Shown here in pieces: positions 1-10,156 of a stretch of DNA of 32,810 nt; position 1 is the first letter of the stretch, and every line of letters starts with the position of its first letter. Below the pieces are notes generated by a model that saw only the letters and a list, made by a program, of their open reading frames with translations, ran no database searches and was not told where the DNA came from. The stretch is taken from the NCBI GenBank assembly GCA_029298735.1, contig JANSLP010000347.1, positions 1 to 32,810 on the forward strand, in the 5' to 3' direction. This stretch comes from Ophiostoma sp. CBS 140.51. Taxonomy: Eukaryota; Ascomycota; Sordariomycetes; Ophiostomatales; Ophiostomataceae. The position numbers were made by a program, and so were the translations under genes.

Positions 1-2300
1 CGTTCGTGCAAGTCGTGCAGGTTGGATGCGCCCTTTTAGCTTTTGGCGTCTGTCAGAAAGGAAAAGACGTCACAGAGTGCAACAATGCTCCTAGAAAAGG
101 ACACAAAAAGAGTACGTCTATGTTGCAAAGAAAAAACCGTTGAATGACCCGGCACTTGTTAAAATGATGTGTCGATGGGAGATGCTCAATGGGAGATGCG
201 CGATGCAGGCAATGTACGATGCGTGATGTGTGCATGCAGATGGCAGATGTGTAGATGGGTGTAGGTGTCAATGTGTTTACGATTCCGATCAGCCTTCCAC
301 TGATTTGGCTTTGCTGTCGTCTCAGCTGCCGTCTTTTCCAATCACCGGCTAACCTTTTCGCTTCCTACTCACTACTCTCGTCACATCAACCTCATTTTAT
401 TAAAAATCCTCCAAAGTCGATCGATCGAAAATTTCCTAGATGAAATGGCTTTTCCTTGAAAAAGTACGACGTATCGTTGAATGTCGAAAATCAAAATCAA
501 AATCAAAATCAAAATCGAAATCGAAATCAAAATCAAAACCTCGAAAGTCAACGTCCGAAATCGCCTAGTTGGGCGGAGCATCGTTGTATTTTTTTTATGG
601 GTATACCCTGCCTTGACCCTGCCTTGTAACCGTTTTATCGTGACACTGGGCGATGGTCTAGTCTTATTCTCCACGCCGATGTTGCCCAGCACTCTCCAAC
701 GCCTCTAGCCCAGGATGTTTTTTCGTCAGGATGCCAGGGCACACACCACCAAATTGTTGAAAACACGACGAGACAAGGATGGCCGGGTCCATGTTGCAGG
801 TGGCCAGGCCTGTCGGATTTACCTTGCATCACAGGGGGAGCATCACATTATGCCAATGTCAACGCCAACGCCAACGGCTGTTTTCAGTTACAGGAGCACT
901 ACAGGAGCACTGATGCTTGTAGATTTTCCTCCAGTCAGTCCCTTCTCCGCGAAACGGCCATCATGGTGACGCTGTCAGTCACTGTCAACCCAGAGTTACC
1001 TTGTCTTCAATTTTCGAGGTTCAAGAGCAAAACTACAAGTTCGACAATGGCGACAACTAAAAACTAAGAAGAAAAAACTACGACGTAAGCAGCTAAAACG
1101 GCCAAAGAACAAGGGTGCAAAGCGCACAAACTAAGTCCAACCTCACGCCACATGTGAGCAGCAGGAATTAAATCAAAGAAAGAAAATATGAATAAATCAA
1201 GGAAATGGCAAACGAAAAGACCATTCACAGTCTGTTCTGCGTTAGTGAGTATCGGACACTCCCCTCGACGGGCCCTGGCAGGATCTGTTTTCTCTTTCGA
1301 AAATACCCAGTATGCACTGCCTTTTACACCACTTTATCTGCTCATCAGTCTTGGCCTGTTAAATAGCCGCAGCGTCCACTGCTCCAACTGGTCCAACGTC
1401 CGTGTACCTTGGCCTAGTCGTCCAGAAAGTGGGCACCCTCTCGGCCCTTTCGTCCTTTCCCCTTTCTCACTTACATCCTCCGTGCGCTGGCCTTTGGTGG
1501 CCCTTTCCCTTTGGTGATCGTTTTTGTCTGTCTCTTCACTCTCAAGTCTGAGCCTGACTCCATCCCTGTCCTCATACACGGCGCTTGGGCATTTCTTGGG
1601 CATTTGTCCCTCGGCCGCACAGCCGAGAAATATGATCTGTGTTTTGTTGCGCTGCTGTGCGTATGCTTGTCTGTCCATTGGTTTATGAATTTGATTTATT
1701 GTCTGCTCCCTGCCGTTGTCCTCTCTTTCTTTCTCTCGGTGTACGGTGTGTCAATATATCTTTTATTCTCTTCCCTCCTCCCACTCGAAACCGCCGGTCC
1801 TTTACTTCCTGGTCGGCACATACACATCGTCACAAAACTCGCACGACTTAAGCGTGTTTTACCTTTTTTTTTTCTTCTTCTTCTCTGATAAACGTTACGG
1901 TCATTTCTACCTTGCCTTTGCCGGTACTTGTTTGCGCTTTCTCCCGTCACTCCCGCGCCGTCCTTTAGTTTCCTTTTTTTCTCGTTCAAACTACTTTCTC
2001 GCCACAATCCCCACCATTCCTCTCTTGCCGCTGTCACTTTTTTGACACAACGGACGTGCCTCTAGTTTGATCAAGGGCAAAGCCGAAGAAAACGCCTCCA
2101 GAAACACGCTCACTAACCACAACCTGCTGCTTGCACTCTCGACTCCTTGACGCATCCTTTCTGCCATCCCCTTCGCCCTCTTTTTCCTCTTCTCTCATCC
2201 TTCTGCATCTTCCAGTCTTGTCTTGGCATCATCTTCTCATCTTTCTTGGCCTCCTCGTCCCCTCGACATGACGACCCCTCGTCCAACAGCCTCCTCCTCA
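1..2300. other. Intergenic region, no gene recognised
   Basis: No reading frame here looks like a protein I recognise, and the open frames are short and compositionally random. The first 250 bases are rich in GATG-type words. A hexamer tract lies at 485-538, and short tandem words occur near 852-876 (CAACGC-like) and 890-911 (two copies of an 11-mer, TACAGGAGCAC). From about 1500 onward the plus strand becomes strongly pyrimidine-rich and merges into the leader-like region upstream of the small gene at 4059. Confidence 0.6.
485..538. repeat. AAAATC hexamer microsatellite
   Basis: About nine tandem copies of AAAATC, two of them changed to GAAATC, form a short simple-sequence tract. It lies outside any recognisable gene. 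An open frame through it would read Lys-Ile repeats, which I treat as chance. Confidence 0.85.
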
Positions 2301-2308
2301 AAACACTT

Positions 2309-2316
2309 TATATAAA
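2309..2316 (+). promoter_or_regulatory. TATA box, probable promoter of the small gene at 4059
   Basis: The word TATATAAA is a consensus TATA box. It sits exactly where the plus strand changes character: downstream of it ATG triplets almost vanish (only 2894 and 3029 before the start codon at 4059) and pyrimidines dominate. This fits a transcription start a few tens of bases downstream and a long 5' leader. The assignment is an inference from composition; an unseen 5' UTR intron could shorten the mature leader. Confidence 0.4.
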
Positions 2317-3715
2317 CTGTCCGAGCTGCATATCTGTCTCTCCAATATAACCCGGACGGACCTGGCCCAGGCCAGCCAAGGCGACCACCAAAAACAAAAG
2401 AGCAACAGACAATACTCTGTAAACGACAAAACAACAGACAGATCCTCCGCATTTTTGCGTGTTCCGTTCTGTTTTCCTCTTCCCGCTTTCCGTCTCTCGC
2501 CTGCCAACCGTCGCCTGCCGCCCATCGCCTGTCGTCTTTTGTTTGCTCTTTACTCTTTGCCCGTCTTTCTCTGCCCTGCTCGCGTGTGGTTGTGTGGTGT
2601 GCAATAAGGCCCCCGGCCGGTTCAGCAACAAACCCACCCCTCATCCACCTTCAACCTCTTGACGCGCACCCCCTCCCCTTGTCCCTTGTCCTGGTCTGCG
2701 TGCTTTATTTGCTTTTTCTGTCTTACACCCTCGTAGCTTTTCAACTTTGTACACCCCATTTGTGTTTCTGGTTCTCTTTTTGCATACTGTACTTTTTCCT
2801 CTTTTCACCTTCAACAACCCCTGCCCTTCTCCATACTTTTTCTTTTTGTCTTATTTGATTGTTTATTTGATCTTGTATTATTTTATAAAATTTATGTTCT
2901 TTTTCCTTTATCCCACTTCATTTATTCGACATCATCTTTTATCTCTTTTTTTTCTCGTCCACTCCACTCCACCCAGTACCCCCAACTCGACCAATCTATC
3001 TTTACATCGTACACTTACACCACCCTCTATGGTGTCGTCTCTTTTATCTTTCACCTCAAGACATATATTGTCGACTCAAACCTCGTCATTTCGACAACCT
3101 CTTCGGCCAACCTCCTTACCAGGCTCTCTTATTATTTCATCTTTTCTCTCCCCTCTCCCCTCCCTCCATCCCTCCTTCTCTTCCCCCTCACCACCACCCC
3201 TCATCTTTCTTTGATCGTCATCGCTTCCTCCCTTCTTTTTCTCTTTCCGTGATAATCACGTCAAAGCACAAACACTGCTTTCCCGGAAGCCGGCCACTCC
3301 TCCAGGAAGCAAGCATCAGTGCATCACCCAGCATTTCATATCAATCCTTTGACGCAAACACACCCGACGTCCGACAGACAAACCCTGCTGCTGCCTTGTC
3401 CTTTTTATTGTCGTCACTCTCGTCTACTCTCCTCATTTATCTCGCTTCTCGCTTAGCCCCCCTCCTCGGGATCGCTCTTTTCACTTCTTTTGATATATCA
3501 CTGCAGGGACAAAAGAACCCAGGGCTGCCTTTACACCTCGCACACATCACACACTTCGCTTCCAGGCTTTCGCGCACACCTTCTCCGTACAGGCACACCC
3601 CTCTCCTTGTCCATCCTTCTCTCCATCTTGGCGCCAACAAAACGACATACAACGTACAACATACACGATACAACAGCAGTCTTTTTTCTTGTCCACTCTT
3701 CACTGGCCACCATCC

Positions 3716-3742
3716 GATCAGGCAGATCAGGCAGATCAGGCC
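3716..3742. repeat. Tandem 9-bp repeat (GATCAGGCA)
   Basis: The word GATCAGGCA is repeated in tandem, with two full copies followed by a third starting GATCAGGCC, inside the presumed leader of the small gene at 4059. No function is assigned. Confidence 0.8.
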
Positions 3743-3916
3743 AGGAACCCCCGGATTAGATACAAATACGACTGTGTTCAAAGGTCTCGTCTTCATTCTC
3801 GTCTTACACAACATAGCCTCTCTCTTATTGTTCTCGTCCTCACTCTTCTCTCTCGGCGCCTCGCTGTTCGTTTGGGGTTTACATCGGCAGTCGTCGACTC
3901 GATATATATTGCGGCC

Positions 3917-3998
3917 TCATCCTCATCTCTTTCATCATTGTTCTCATCCTCATCCTCATCCTCATCCCCATCCTCATCATCATCCTTTATCCTTTATC
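3917..3998. repeat. CATCCT/CATC simple repeat
   Basis: An imperfect run of CATCCT hexamers passes into CATCAT and then TTTATCC copies, about 60 bases before the start codon at 4059. In RNA it would be an unstructured, purine-poor tract. It fits a leader, but a plain microsatellite is equally possible. Confidence 0.75.
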
Positions 3999-4058
3999 CT
4001 CTGGCCACAGCCTCACGCTTACTCTTCCTCCTCCCACCTCTTCTCTCACACAGCCACA

Positions 4059-4223
4059 ATGTGCGACTTTACAAAAAACTACTACATCTACACATCCTGT
4101 GTCGACCCGGGCGCACACTACTTTGGCACGTCCGTCGACGGCAGTCGGAAACATGCGTGTGCCAAGGGTCCGCACGAGCGGTACATTGTCTTACCGGGGC
4201 AGTGTCCGTTGTGTTGTGGTTGA
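4059..4223 (+). CDS. Conserved-looking Cys/His-rich microprotein, 54 aa
   Basis: The protein starts MCDFTKNYYIYTSC and ends PGQCPLCCG. It has six cysteines (2, 14, 34, 49, 52, 53) and three histidines (20, 32, 39). The C-terminal CPLC pair, with Cys14 and Cys34 or the histidines, could bind one zinc ion; this is inference. There is no signal peptide and no membrane segment, so it is probably cytosolic or nuclear. The start is well supported: it is the first ATG in its frame within an open stretch reaching back to about 3249, the context CACAATG suits fungal initiation, and no upstream ATG occurs in any frame for 1 kb. It resembles in style the small Cys-containing MC(D/Y)-type hypothetical proteins widespread in filamentous fungi, but I cannot name a family with known function. 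The single exon lies isolated, with the neighbouring gene 950 bp away on the other strand. Confidence 0.7.
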   Translation: MCDFTKNYYIYTSCVDPGAHYFGTSVDGSRKHACAKGPHERYIVLPGQCPLCCG

Positions 4224-5170
4224 CGAGCTCAACAATAACAAACGACGCGCGTAGCTCGTCGTGCTGTATCTCAACGAGCGAAGCGAGTCACTTTCAACTA
4301 ACACGATCTCTACACAATCTCGACACTGCCGCAACGCACCACGATCCTTCATCCTTCACGGTGCCCCTCTCTCACACAAGTCGTCACATTGTCACTTTTC
4401 AGCCTTTGTCACCATGAACGTCACACGAACAACGCCACGACCGCCAGAACAGCTATCGCCCAAAACAGCCACCATCCTCTCTTGAACTGCTGTCACTCTC
4501 ACCGTTTGTCGAACCTAAAACGCCAACAACTCGACAACGGCTTGACATGGCGCCGCCTCTTTTCATCACGAGTCTCTGACGTTTCGTCCCGTTTTGGACA
4601 CTCGACTTCACTTACACATTACTGCTTCAACGTCTCTCGTTTACATCATTTTTATTATATCCCCTCTTGTCAGCATTGATTGCCTGTCTTTTCCCCTTTT
4701 CCTTTTCTCATTGTCTTGATATTTTTGGAGCGAGGCGCTACAGGATTATTGCTCGGTTTTCATTTGGCCTTTCTTCTCAAGTTTCATATTTTCCAAACAC
4801 TTTTCTTATCCCCTTTTGGCGAACACCACCTCTGTACGTTAAGCAAAGACAGGATTGGGTATCTTTTTTTCAATACCACGGTTTCATTTCACTTCTTCCT
4901 TCATTTTTTGTTTTAATATCGTGGACACTACCACTGGACGACACTTGGGCCCTCCTGGTGGGGCTACTGCTACTTTTTCATAAAGAGAGCTCGACAGAGA
5001 ATATACAGAACACATCAATACAATAAGCTACACAATTCATATACAGCTTGAGTTGATTAAGTCTATTTTCCGGCCCAAAGCACAAGGTGTATCACCCAGC
5101 TGCCTCCAATTATGTACAGTACTTCAAGGTCATGTGTGACGGGACACTATTGCTATCCGAATCCTCATGC
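4224..5170. other. Spacer with presumed 3' UTRs, no gene recognised
   Basis: This stretch lies between the ends of two convergent genes, the plus-strand microprotein ending at 4223 and the minus-strand secreted protein ending at 5171. It likely holds both 3' UTRs. A 24-codon frame beginning at 4414 (MNVTRTT) is too short and unremarkable to call. Confidence 0.5.
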
Positions 5171-5812
5171 CTACGGCTTACCACTGTTGCAAGCCTGTCC
5201 GAGACTGATATCGTCAATGACGACGTTTGCACCATAGTAGTAGTTGCCGGAACCGTAACCGTCGATGTAGAGCAGTGGGTTGGCCGTGGTGGGCGTGATG
5301 GTGACGGTGCGGACCTGCACAATACCCTGCTGGTCGCGGGATTGCATAAAGACTGAGTCGACTTGGACACCGTCAAGCTGCGTCTGGATACCGACACCGC
5401 CATCATAAATACCGCTGGCGTCCGTCAACTCGTAGGTATACTGCAGCGTGTAGGGCTTGTTCGGCACGAGGCCCGTTAGCTGCTGCGAGAGGCCATATCT
5501 CGCATAGTTGGAACGCTGGGCGATGTAAATGTTCCTACGCACAAAGAAAGAAAGAAAAGAATGTTAGGTCGGATGCAGTAGAATGGTCGCGCCCGGAGCT
5601 TCCTACACATAGTTGACACCGCTGGCAGAGTAGTCGGAGTCCGGCGCGTCGGTCTCGATGGTGACGCCGCTGTCGAGCGTCCACACGCTGGAGCCGGCCT
5701 CGAAACTGCCGTCCTGGACAATGTTAGCCGGATTGCAGCTGGCGCAAGGGCTGGCGCGGGCGCCGAGGAAGAAGGCCGCAAGGGCGAGAGCAATCGATTT
5801 GGGCTGGACCAT
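5171..5812 (-). CDS. Secreted small beta-sandwich (CBM-like) protein, 189 aa, one intron
   Basis: Two exons, 5812-5607 and 5534-5171, are joined across a 72-bp intron (5606-5535) with donor GTAGGA, a CTAAC branch word and acceptor TAG. The junction restores the frame as NYV-NIYIAQ. Residues 1-20 (MVQPKSIALALAAFFLGARA) form a clear signal peptide with an ARA cleavage site, followed by SPCASC. The mature part begins with NIVQDGSFEAG and has alternating hydrophobic strands, an NPLLYIDGYG segment and a closing VVIDDISL strand. This NGSFE-to-VDDIS layout is typical of carbohydrate-binding, galactose-binding-fold modules (CenC-like) found as lone domains in secreted proteins of plant- and soil-associated fungi. 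There is no catalytic domain and no GPI signal. Sugar binding is inferred from fold resemblance only. It is an isolated gene and could be involved in interaction with a substrate or host. Confidence 0.75.
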
Positions 5813-5892
5813 GGTCGGCAATGGCGTGAAAGAGTGACGGAGGAAGAAAAGAATCAAAAGAATACGCTCCGTGTTGAGTCGGGGACGGTCCG

Positions 5893-5903
5893 TATTAAAT
5901 AAA
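5893..5903 (-). promoter_or_regulatory. TATA-like element before the secreted protein gene
   Basis: On the minus strand this reads TTTATTTAATA, about 80 bases upstream of the start codon at 5812. The distance suits a core promoter for that gene. The match to a TATA box is only approximate. Confidence 0.3.
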
Positions 5904-5941
5904 GGGATAACACGGACAGCACATTTTGTCGCGTCTTTTAC

Positions 5942-5981
5942 TTTATTGACTATTAGCTATTTTTATTGACTATTAGCTATT
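5942..5981. repeat. Perfect 20-bp tandem duplication
   Basis: Two identical adjacent copies of TTTATTGACTATTAGCTATT lie 130-170 bases upstream of the secreted protein gene on the minus strand. The perfect identity points to a recent duplication. The position inside the presumed promoter makes a doubled regulator site conceivable but unproven. Confidence 0.9.
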
Positions 5982-8979
5982 CAGAGCTACTCTTTGTTCG
6001 TCGCGATGCACCCGAAATCAAACCACTTCAACTGCAAAAGTAGACAAAGTGCCTGGATGTGCCTGGACGAACGTTTCCAAGAAAATAGCGTGCCAATAGT
6101 CTCGTGGTGAAAACGGCAGTCAACCAATAATCCAATTAATTTCCAATACGCCTCCTGTCCAAATCGAATAAATTTGTGGCCTTGAGTAAACTGGTGTGCA
6201 CGTTTCTGCTACTTTAAGCCTCAGACTTTGAACGTGGGCCTCCTGCGCCAAGAGAAGCTATTCGCGTCAACAAACGGTTTTGTCGCTGAATATCATGTCG
6301 CGATGTAGAGACTGTGGAGATGGGCCGTGTAGCGCCCTTTGGCTGTCCAGAATAACTTGTTGTTCCCCATGTTTGTCCTTACAAACAACTGAAAACCTGG
6401 AGTATGTGTACATGTGTACTCTGTACTCCTGAATAAAGTTGCAGGTGCAAAGAGAGAGAAAAAATATCCCTTTTTGGTGCTTAATTACAGTGGGTCCAGT
6501 CCAGACCACAACAAAAGAATAATACCATAAGGGGCTACACAGTACATGGGCGCAAAAGCAAACCAAAAGAGAAATATAACCGTTCCAGTGCCTCCTAGAC
6601 TACTCCTCACGAACGTGTTTGGTGGCCTTCTAGAAAGAAGAAGCCCAAGGGAGACACGGCAGGACCATTCTGAAGGGGAAGTGTTAGGTGAGGGGCAGCA
6701 ACAAATATCGAGGAATATCGAGAGGATCAAGTGAGGAGAACGAGAAGATGGTGTCCCTCGCCCCAGTATCCTCTCCATCTTTCATCTATGTTTCCATGCA
6801 TTGGATGCAGAGGACATGCAAAGGACCTGCAGGGAAGAGTAACCGAAGGCAGCCGATGGTGATGAGGAAGACCGCCGAGAGGACATAGGACAACGCATAC
6901 AGCACCATACAGCACGACGCCCGAGCAATGACGTCTCTTACATTCGTTTACATTCGCCTTCCTACCTTCATATCGCTTGGTCTTTCCCCTCTTCACTCTC
7001 GCCATCTGCTTTCCCTCCCCCCATCCCACCGGAACCAGGGGGCGGAGTGTGGCCAACTCATCACATCTATAGGTGTTGTGGGCTATATCAGGAAGGATGC
7101 ACTCAAGACCTCAAGACGAGAGGTGAATAAGAAGTTGTGAGGAGATGCTCTCGAAAGAGGGTGTGCAGGTAGACAGGGCTCTGCTGCATATCGCCCCTCT
7201 GGTCCTTTGTCGTTTTGCGTTCTCTTGTTTCCTTTCCCTCTTCGTCATCTCTTTCATCCCTGCTCCTTGTTTTCGTTTGTCTTCCGCTGCTCGTCTTCCG
7301 ATGCTAGGCTTTCTTTTGCCTCGTCAGACACTCTACTGATGGCGAGTACTGAAAGCAACCCATGACCAGTGTTGATCAGGGTGCAATACTGAGCTGGCTT
7401 GGCCTGTCCGGGTTGCAACGGCTTTGTGATGAGCTACCCTGTGCCCATCTTACTTTTCGTTTTCATACTGATTCATAAGATTGAACACATAATTAAACAC
7501 ATATCAAACTGACAGAGACGATCTCTGTCAAGACACAACCCTAACAGACGAAGATCGTCAAAACTCTGTTTTGTGGTATGAAGCAAATGAGTGGGGTCTT
7601 TGTGACGAGAGGAATATCATCACTCTTGTATGATCCACCCCGCCCAACGAACAGGTCAGACAGGACAGGGCATGTCAAGACAGGGTGAGGTATTATCGTG
7701 GGAGGGTGTATCTGCACACCATACTGCACACCATACTTGGAGGGTAGCAGAGAGGGGAACATCAACAGGGTAGACAGGACAGGCAAAGGCTACACGGTCG
7801 AAGAGTCGAATGGCGAGGTGTGTCTGAAGGATCGTCGTTGTGCGATACGACGTCGAAGAATGGTGAGAGATGTACTGTGCATGCAAAAGAAACTGTATAT
7901 AAAACAACACACCGTCGTACATCTGGACAACAACATAAAACAATGCAGTCACACAGACTAGACAGACTACACCGTTGGAATATGCACGTCGATGCATCCA
8001 GCCGCTTGCCATGTGGGCAGACTTTCGCAAAGTCTGGACTTTGTTTTTATTTCTCCATCAGCAGGCCTGTAAAGTCCTTTCATTATTATTTCGTTTCTTG
8101 TCCTTCCCAATGTCTCAAACGTTGTTCAATCTGCGCTTTGACTGGGGTGATGGGCGTGCTGTGCTGACCAGGGCCTGGGCCTGAGCTTGGGCTTCCAACA
8201 TTGTTCATGCGTTGGCGCACGGATTGCGTCTTATTTATGTGCAGTAAAAATAACAATAAGAAACTGAGGCTGTGGAGAATTAGATCGTACATGAAGGATC
8301 AAATAGTAGGTGACGAGGTAAAAGAGATAAATTCAATAAGAACAAAAAATAGAAAAACGCCTTCCTGTATTGATGCATATTGTGGTGTTGAGAAAGTCCT
8401 TTTTTACAGTTGGTTCCAATTAGGCTATCCTGAAGCTGAGTGCACGGAAGGGTCAAAACGATCAGGAAATTAAAACAACAGACAAGGAATTTCAAAGAGG
8501 TCCTAAAATATATATTCGTGTTATTACAAACTGTATAAAAAGTACTTTACAGGTGAGATGTAAAAAACAAGAATTGAAAAATACAAAATAATGAAAAGAA
8601 CAGGGAATAAAAGGTTTGAACCTTCTCAGACTTGGACCACCCCCGTCTTCCGCGGATACTCCCTCGCCCTCTCCGCTCCGCTCCCTTGAATGCTAAAATA
8701 TGGGGCTCACAGGGGTTACGGTCTGGGAGGCAAAGCAAGTCATGACATGGCACGCCGCCTAAGCCGCCGTTGCATTCTGGCGAGCTGACAAGATCCAAGG
8801 ACTAAAGTCTTGGTCTGGCCAGACCATGACCCAATTCTTTATTTAGTATTTTCGACGGGGCAGGCAGGAATCATACAAGCGGTTAATGGCATAGACGGGA
8901 CGGGAATGAAAGAGGGACCGGGTATCGGATCGATGCGTCGTCCCAGATGAGCTCAAAAGTTGAGAGTTGACAGTCGATA

Positions 8980-9318
8980 ATGGCGAGAATACTTGAAGAC
9001 ATGGGCGCGAACAGCCCTGTTCCTGCAGACACGGCACGGGGAAGTAGGACAAGCGACGCGGGGAGCAAATCAGAGGCGGGTGAGGACTACGACGAGCCGT
9101 CTGTCGTCGAGGGTGCATCCATGTCGAACGACTGGACGACATCTCGACGTCGACGGTCGATGAACATGTTCATGTCTACTTTCTCACTGAGAAACAGGTT
9201 CGATTGCACGGCAGGGCGGAGGATAAAACGGCGATTAAGCATGGTGAGCAGGGAACAGGGCTACGGGCGCTTAACCATCGAGACAAAACCAAGTAAAGAA
9301 TACATCTCCGGCCGCTAG
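8980..9318 (+). CDS. Uncertain small frame, 112 aa
   Basis: An ATG-initiated frame (MARILEDMGANSPVPADT) runs 112 codons in a locally less AT-rich stretch. Its composition is rather protein-like: an acidic, Ser-rich first half, then RRRRS and RIKRR basic clusters. I recognise no domain, and no intron is needed. The opposite strand is also open over much of the same stretch, which weakens the case. It could be an orphan gene, a decayed exon or chance. Confidence 0.15.
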   Translation: MARILEDMGANSPVPADTARGSRTSDAGSKSEAGEDYDEPSVVEGASMSNDWTTSRRRRSMNMFMSTFSLRNRFDCTAGRRIKRRLSMVSREQGYGRLTIETKPSKEYISGR

Positions 9319-10156
9319 GCTGAAGATGGCCCCCACCTGAAATACACATCGACACATTGAGAGATCCACAGCGGACCACAGCGGACAGACTCGGTGAGGC
9401 CCAGGAGAACGCGACCACGAGGCGTAGAAACAAGCCGGGACGGGAGGGACAAGGCATACGGGAGGCATGAAACGGGAGGAGGCGGGAAGGACACACGGAG
9501 AAATAGAGAATGTTTACTAAAATACGATCGATGCGAAATATCCATTGACATCAGGTTCACACAACATCAAGGTGCCATTGACGGCCCGTCACGTCGTCTT
9601 GCAGCCGTGGATTTCGCATGTTTTGAATAGTCTTGTTTCGTATGTTTTTAGATAACTCTCAAAATTATTTTCATCCATTGATTTTATCAAGAAAATTATT
9701 TGGATTTTTTTTAAAGAATAAAAAAAAAAAAAACAGAAAACAGAACCGCCCCTCTCCCAACAAAAACCAGCAGATACAAAAGTACAATATCGCATTTGAC
9801 AGCGAGGAAGTCCATAAAAAATCTGTATTTTTCTTCTCTAAAACGAAACCAGACACCTAGAGTAATATGCCTTCTTAATGTACACAAAAATAGGAAAGTA
9901 AAAGAGAGAAAAAGGAAACCGTGTCGTAGAAACAACAATAGGAAACGACAATGAGAATCTGAAAGTAGATTTGAAAAAGAAATGAAAAGAAATAAGAAAA
10001 ATGTACAACCCGCTGTAGGAACCATGTCCCCGAAAATCCCTTGCACCCAAAAATAATAAGAACAGAATTTGAAAGAAATAACCCTCAACGGCCATGCAGA
10101 CAATGCAGTACAATATTGGTTTTAACGCTTTTTTAGATCTCCAAACTCCTTGCAGC

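Larger units (their letters stand above)
2340..4058 (+). promoter_or_regulatory. Long pyrimidine-rich, ATG-depleted 5' leader
   Basis: The plus strand is dominated by C and T for about 1.7 kb and runs into the start codon of the 54-residue gene. From 3032 to 4058 (1027 bases) I find no ATG in any frame on the plus strand, and from 2271 to 4058 only two (2894 and 3029). It contains two simple repeats: GATCAGGCA-type 9-mers at 3716-3742 and CATCCT/CATC repeats at about 3917-3998. Long leaders of this kind precede some regulated fungal genes. That this is transcribed leader rather than promoter DNA is inferred from the TATA box at its left edge and from the ATG depletion. Introns inside it cannot be excluded. 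Confidence 0.45.
5813..10156. other. Gene-poor region of 4.3 kb
   Basis: Apart from the promoter elements of the secreted protein gene at its left edge, I recognise nothing certain. Composition shifts between AT-rich stretches (about 8200-8630 and 9630-10090, the latter with a poly-A run at 9720-9733) and a more balanced stretch at 8890-9500 that holds one uncertain frame (8980-9318). No tRNA passes inspection: a T-arm-like word on the minus strand near 8601-8665 lacks the rest of the cloverleaf. The segment next to 10157 is presumably the 3' UTR of SF3B1. Confidence 0.5.

Noticed and set aside
3249..4223. A 324-residue protein reading through the pyrimidine-rich leader
   Set aside because: That frame has no ATG before 4059 and its translation is simple Ser/His/Pro/Leu sequence from C/T-rich DNA.
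8601..8665. tRNA-like T-arm (GGTTCAAAC) with a possible 7-bp acceptor stem on the minus strand
   Set aside because: The span is only about 63 bases, the A-box and D-arm are missing and no anticodon stem forms.
9195..9215. GGTTCGA word resembling a tRNA B box
   Set aside because: The bases after it do not match the B-box end, and no A box lies at the right distance.
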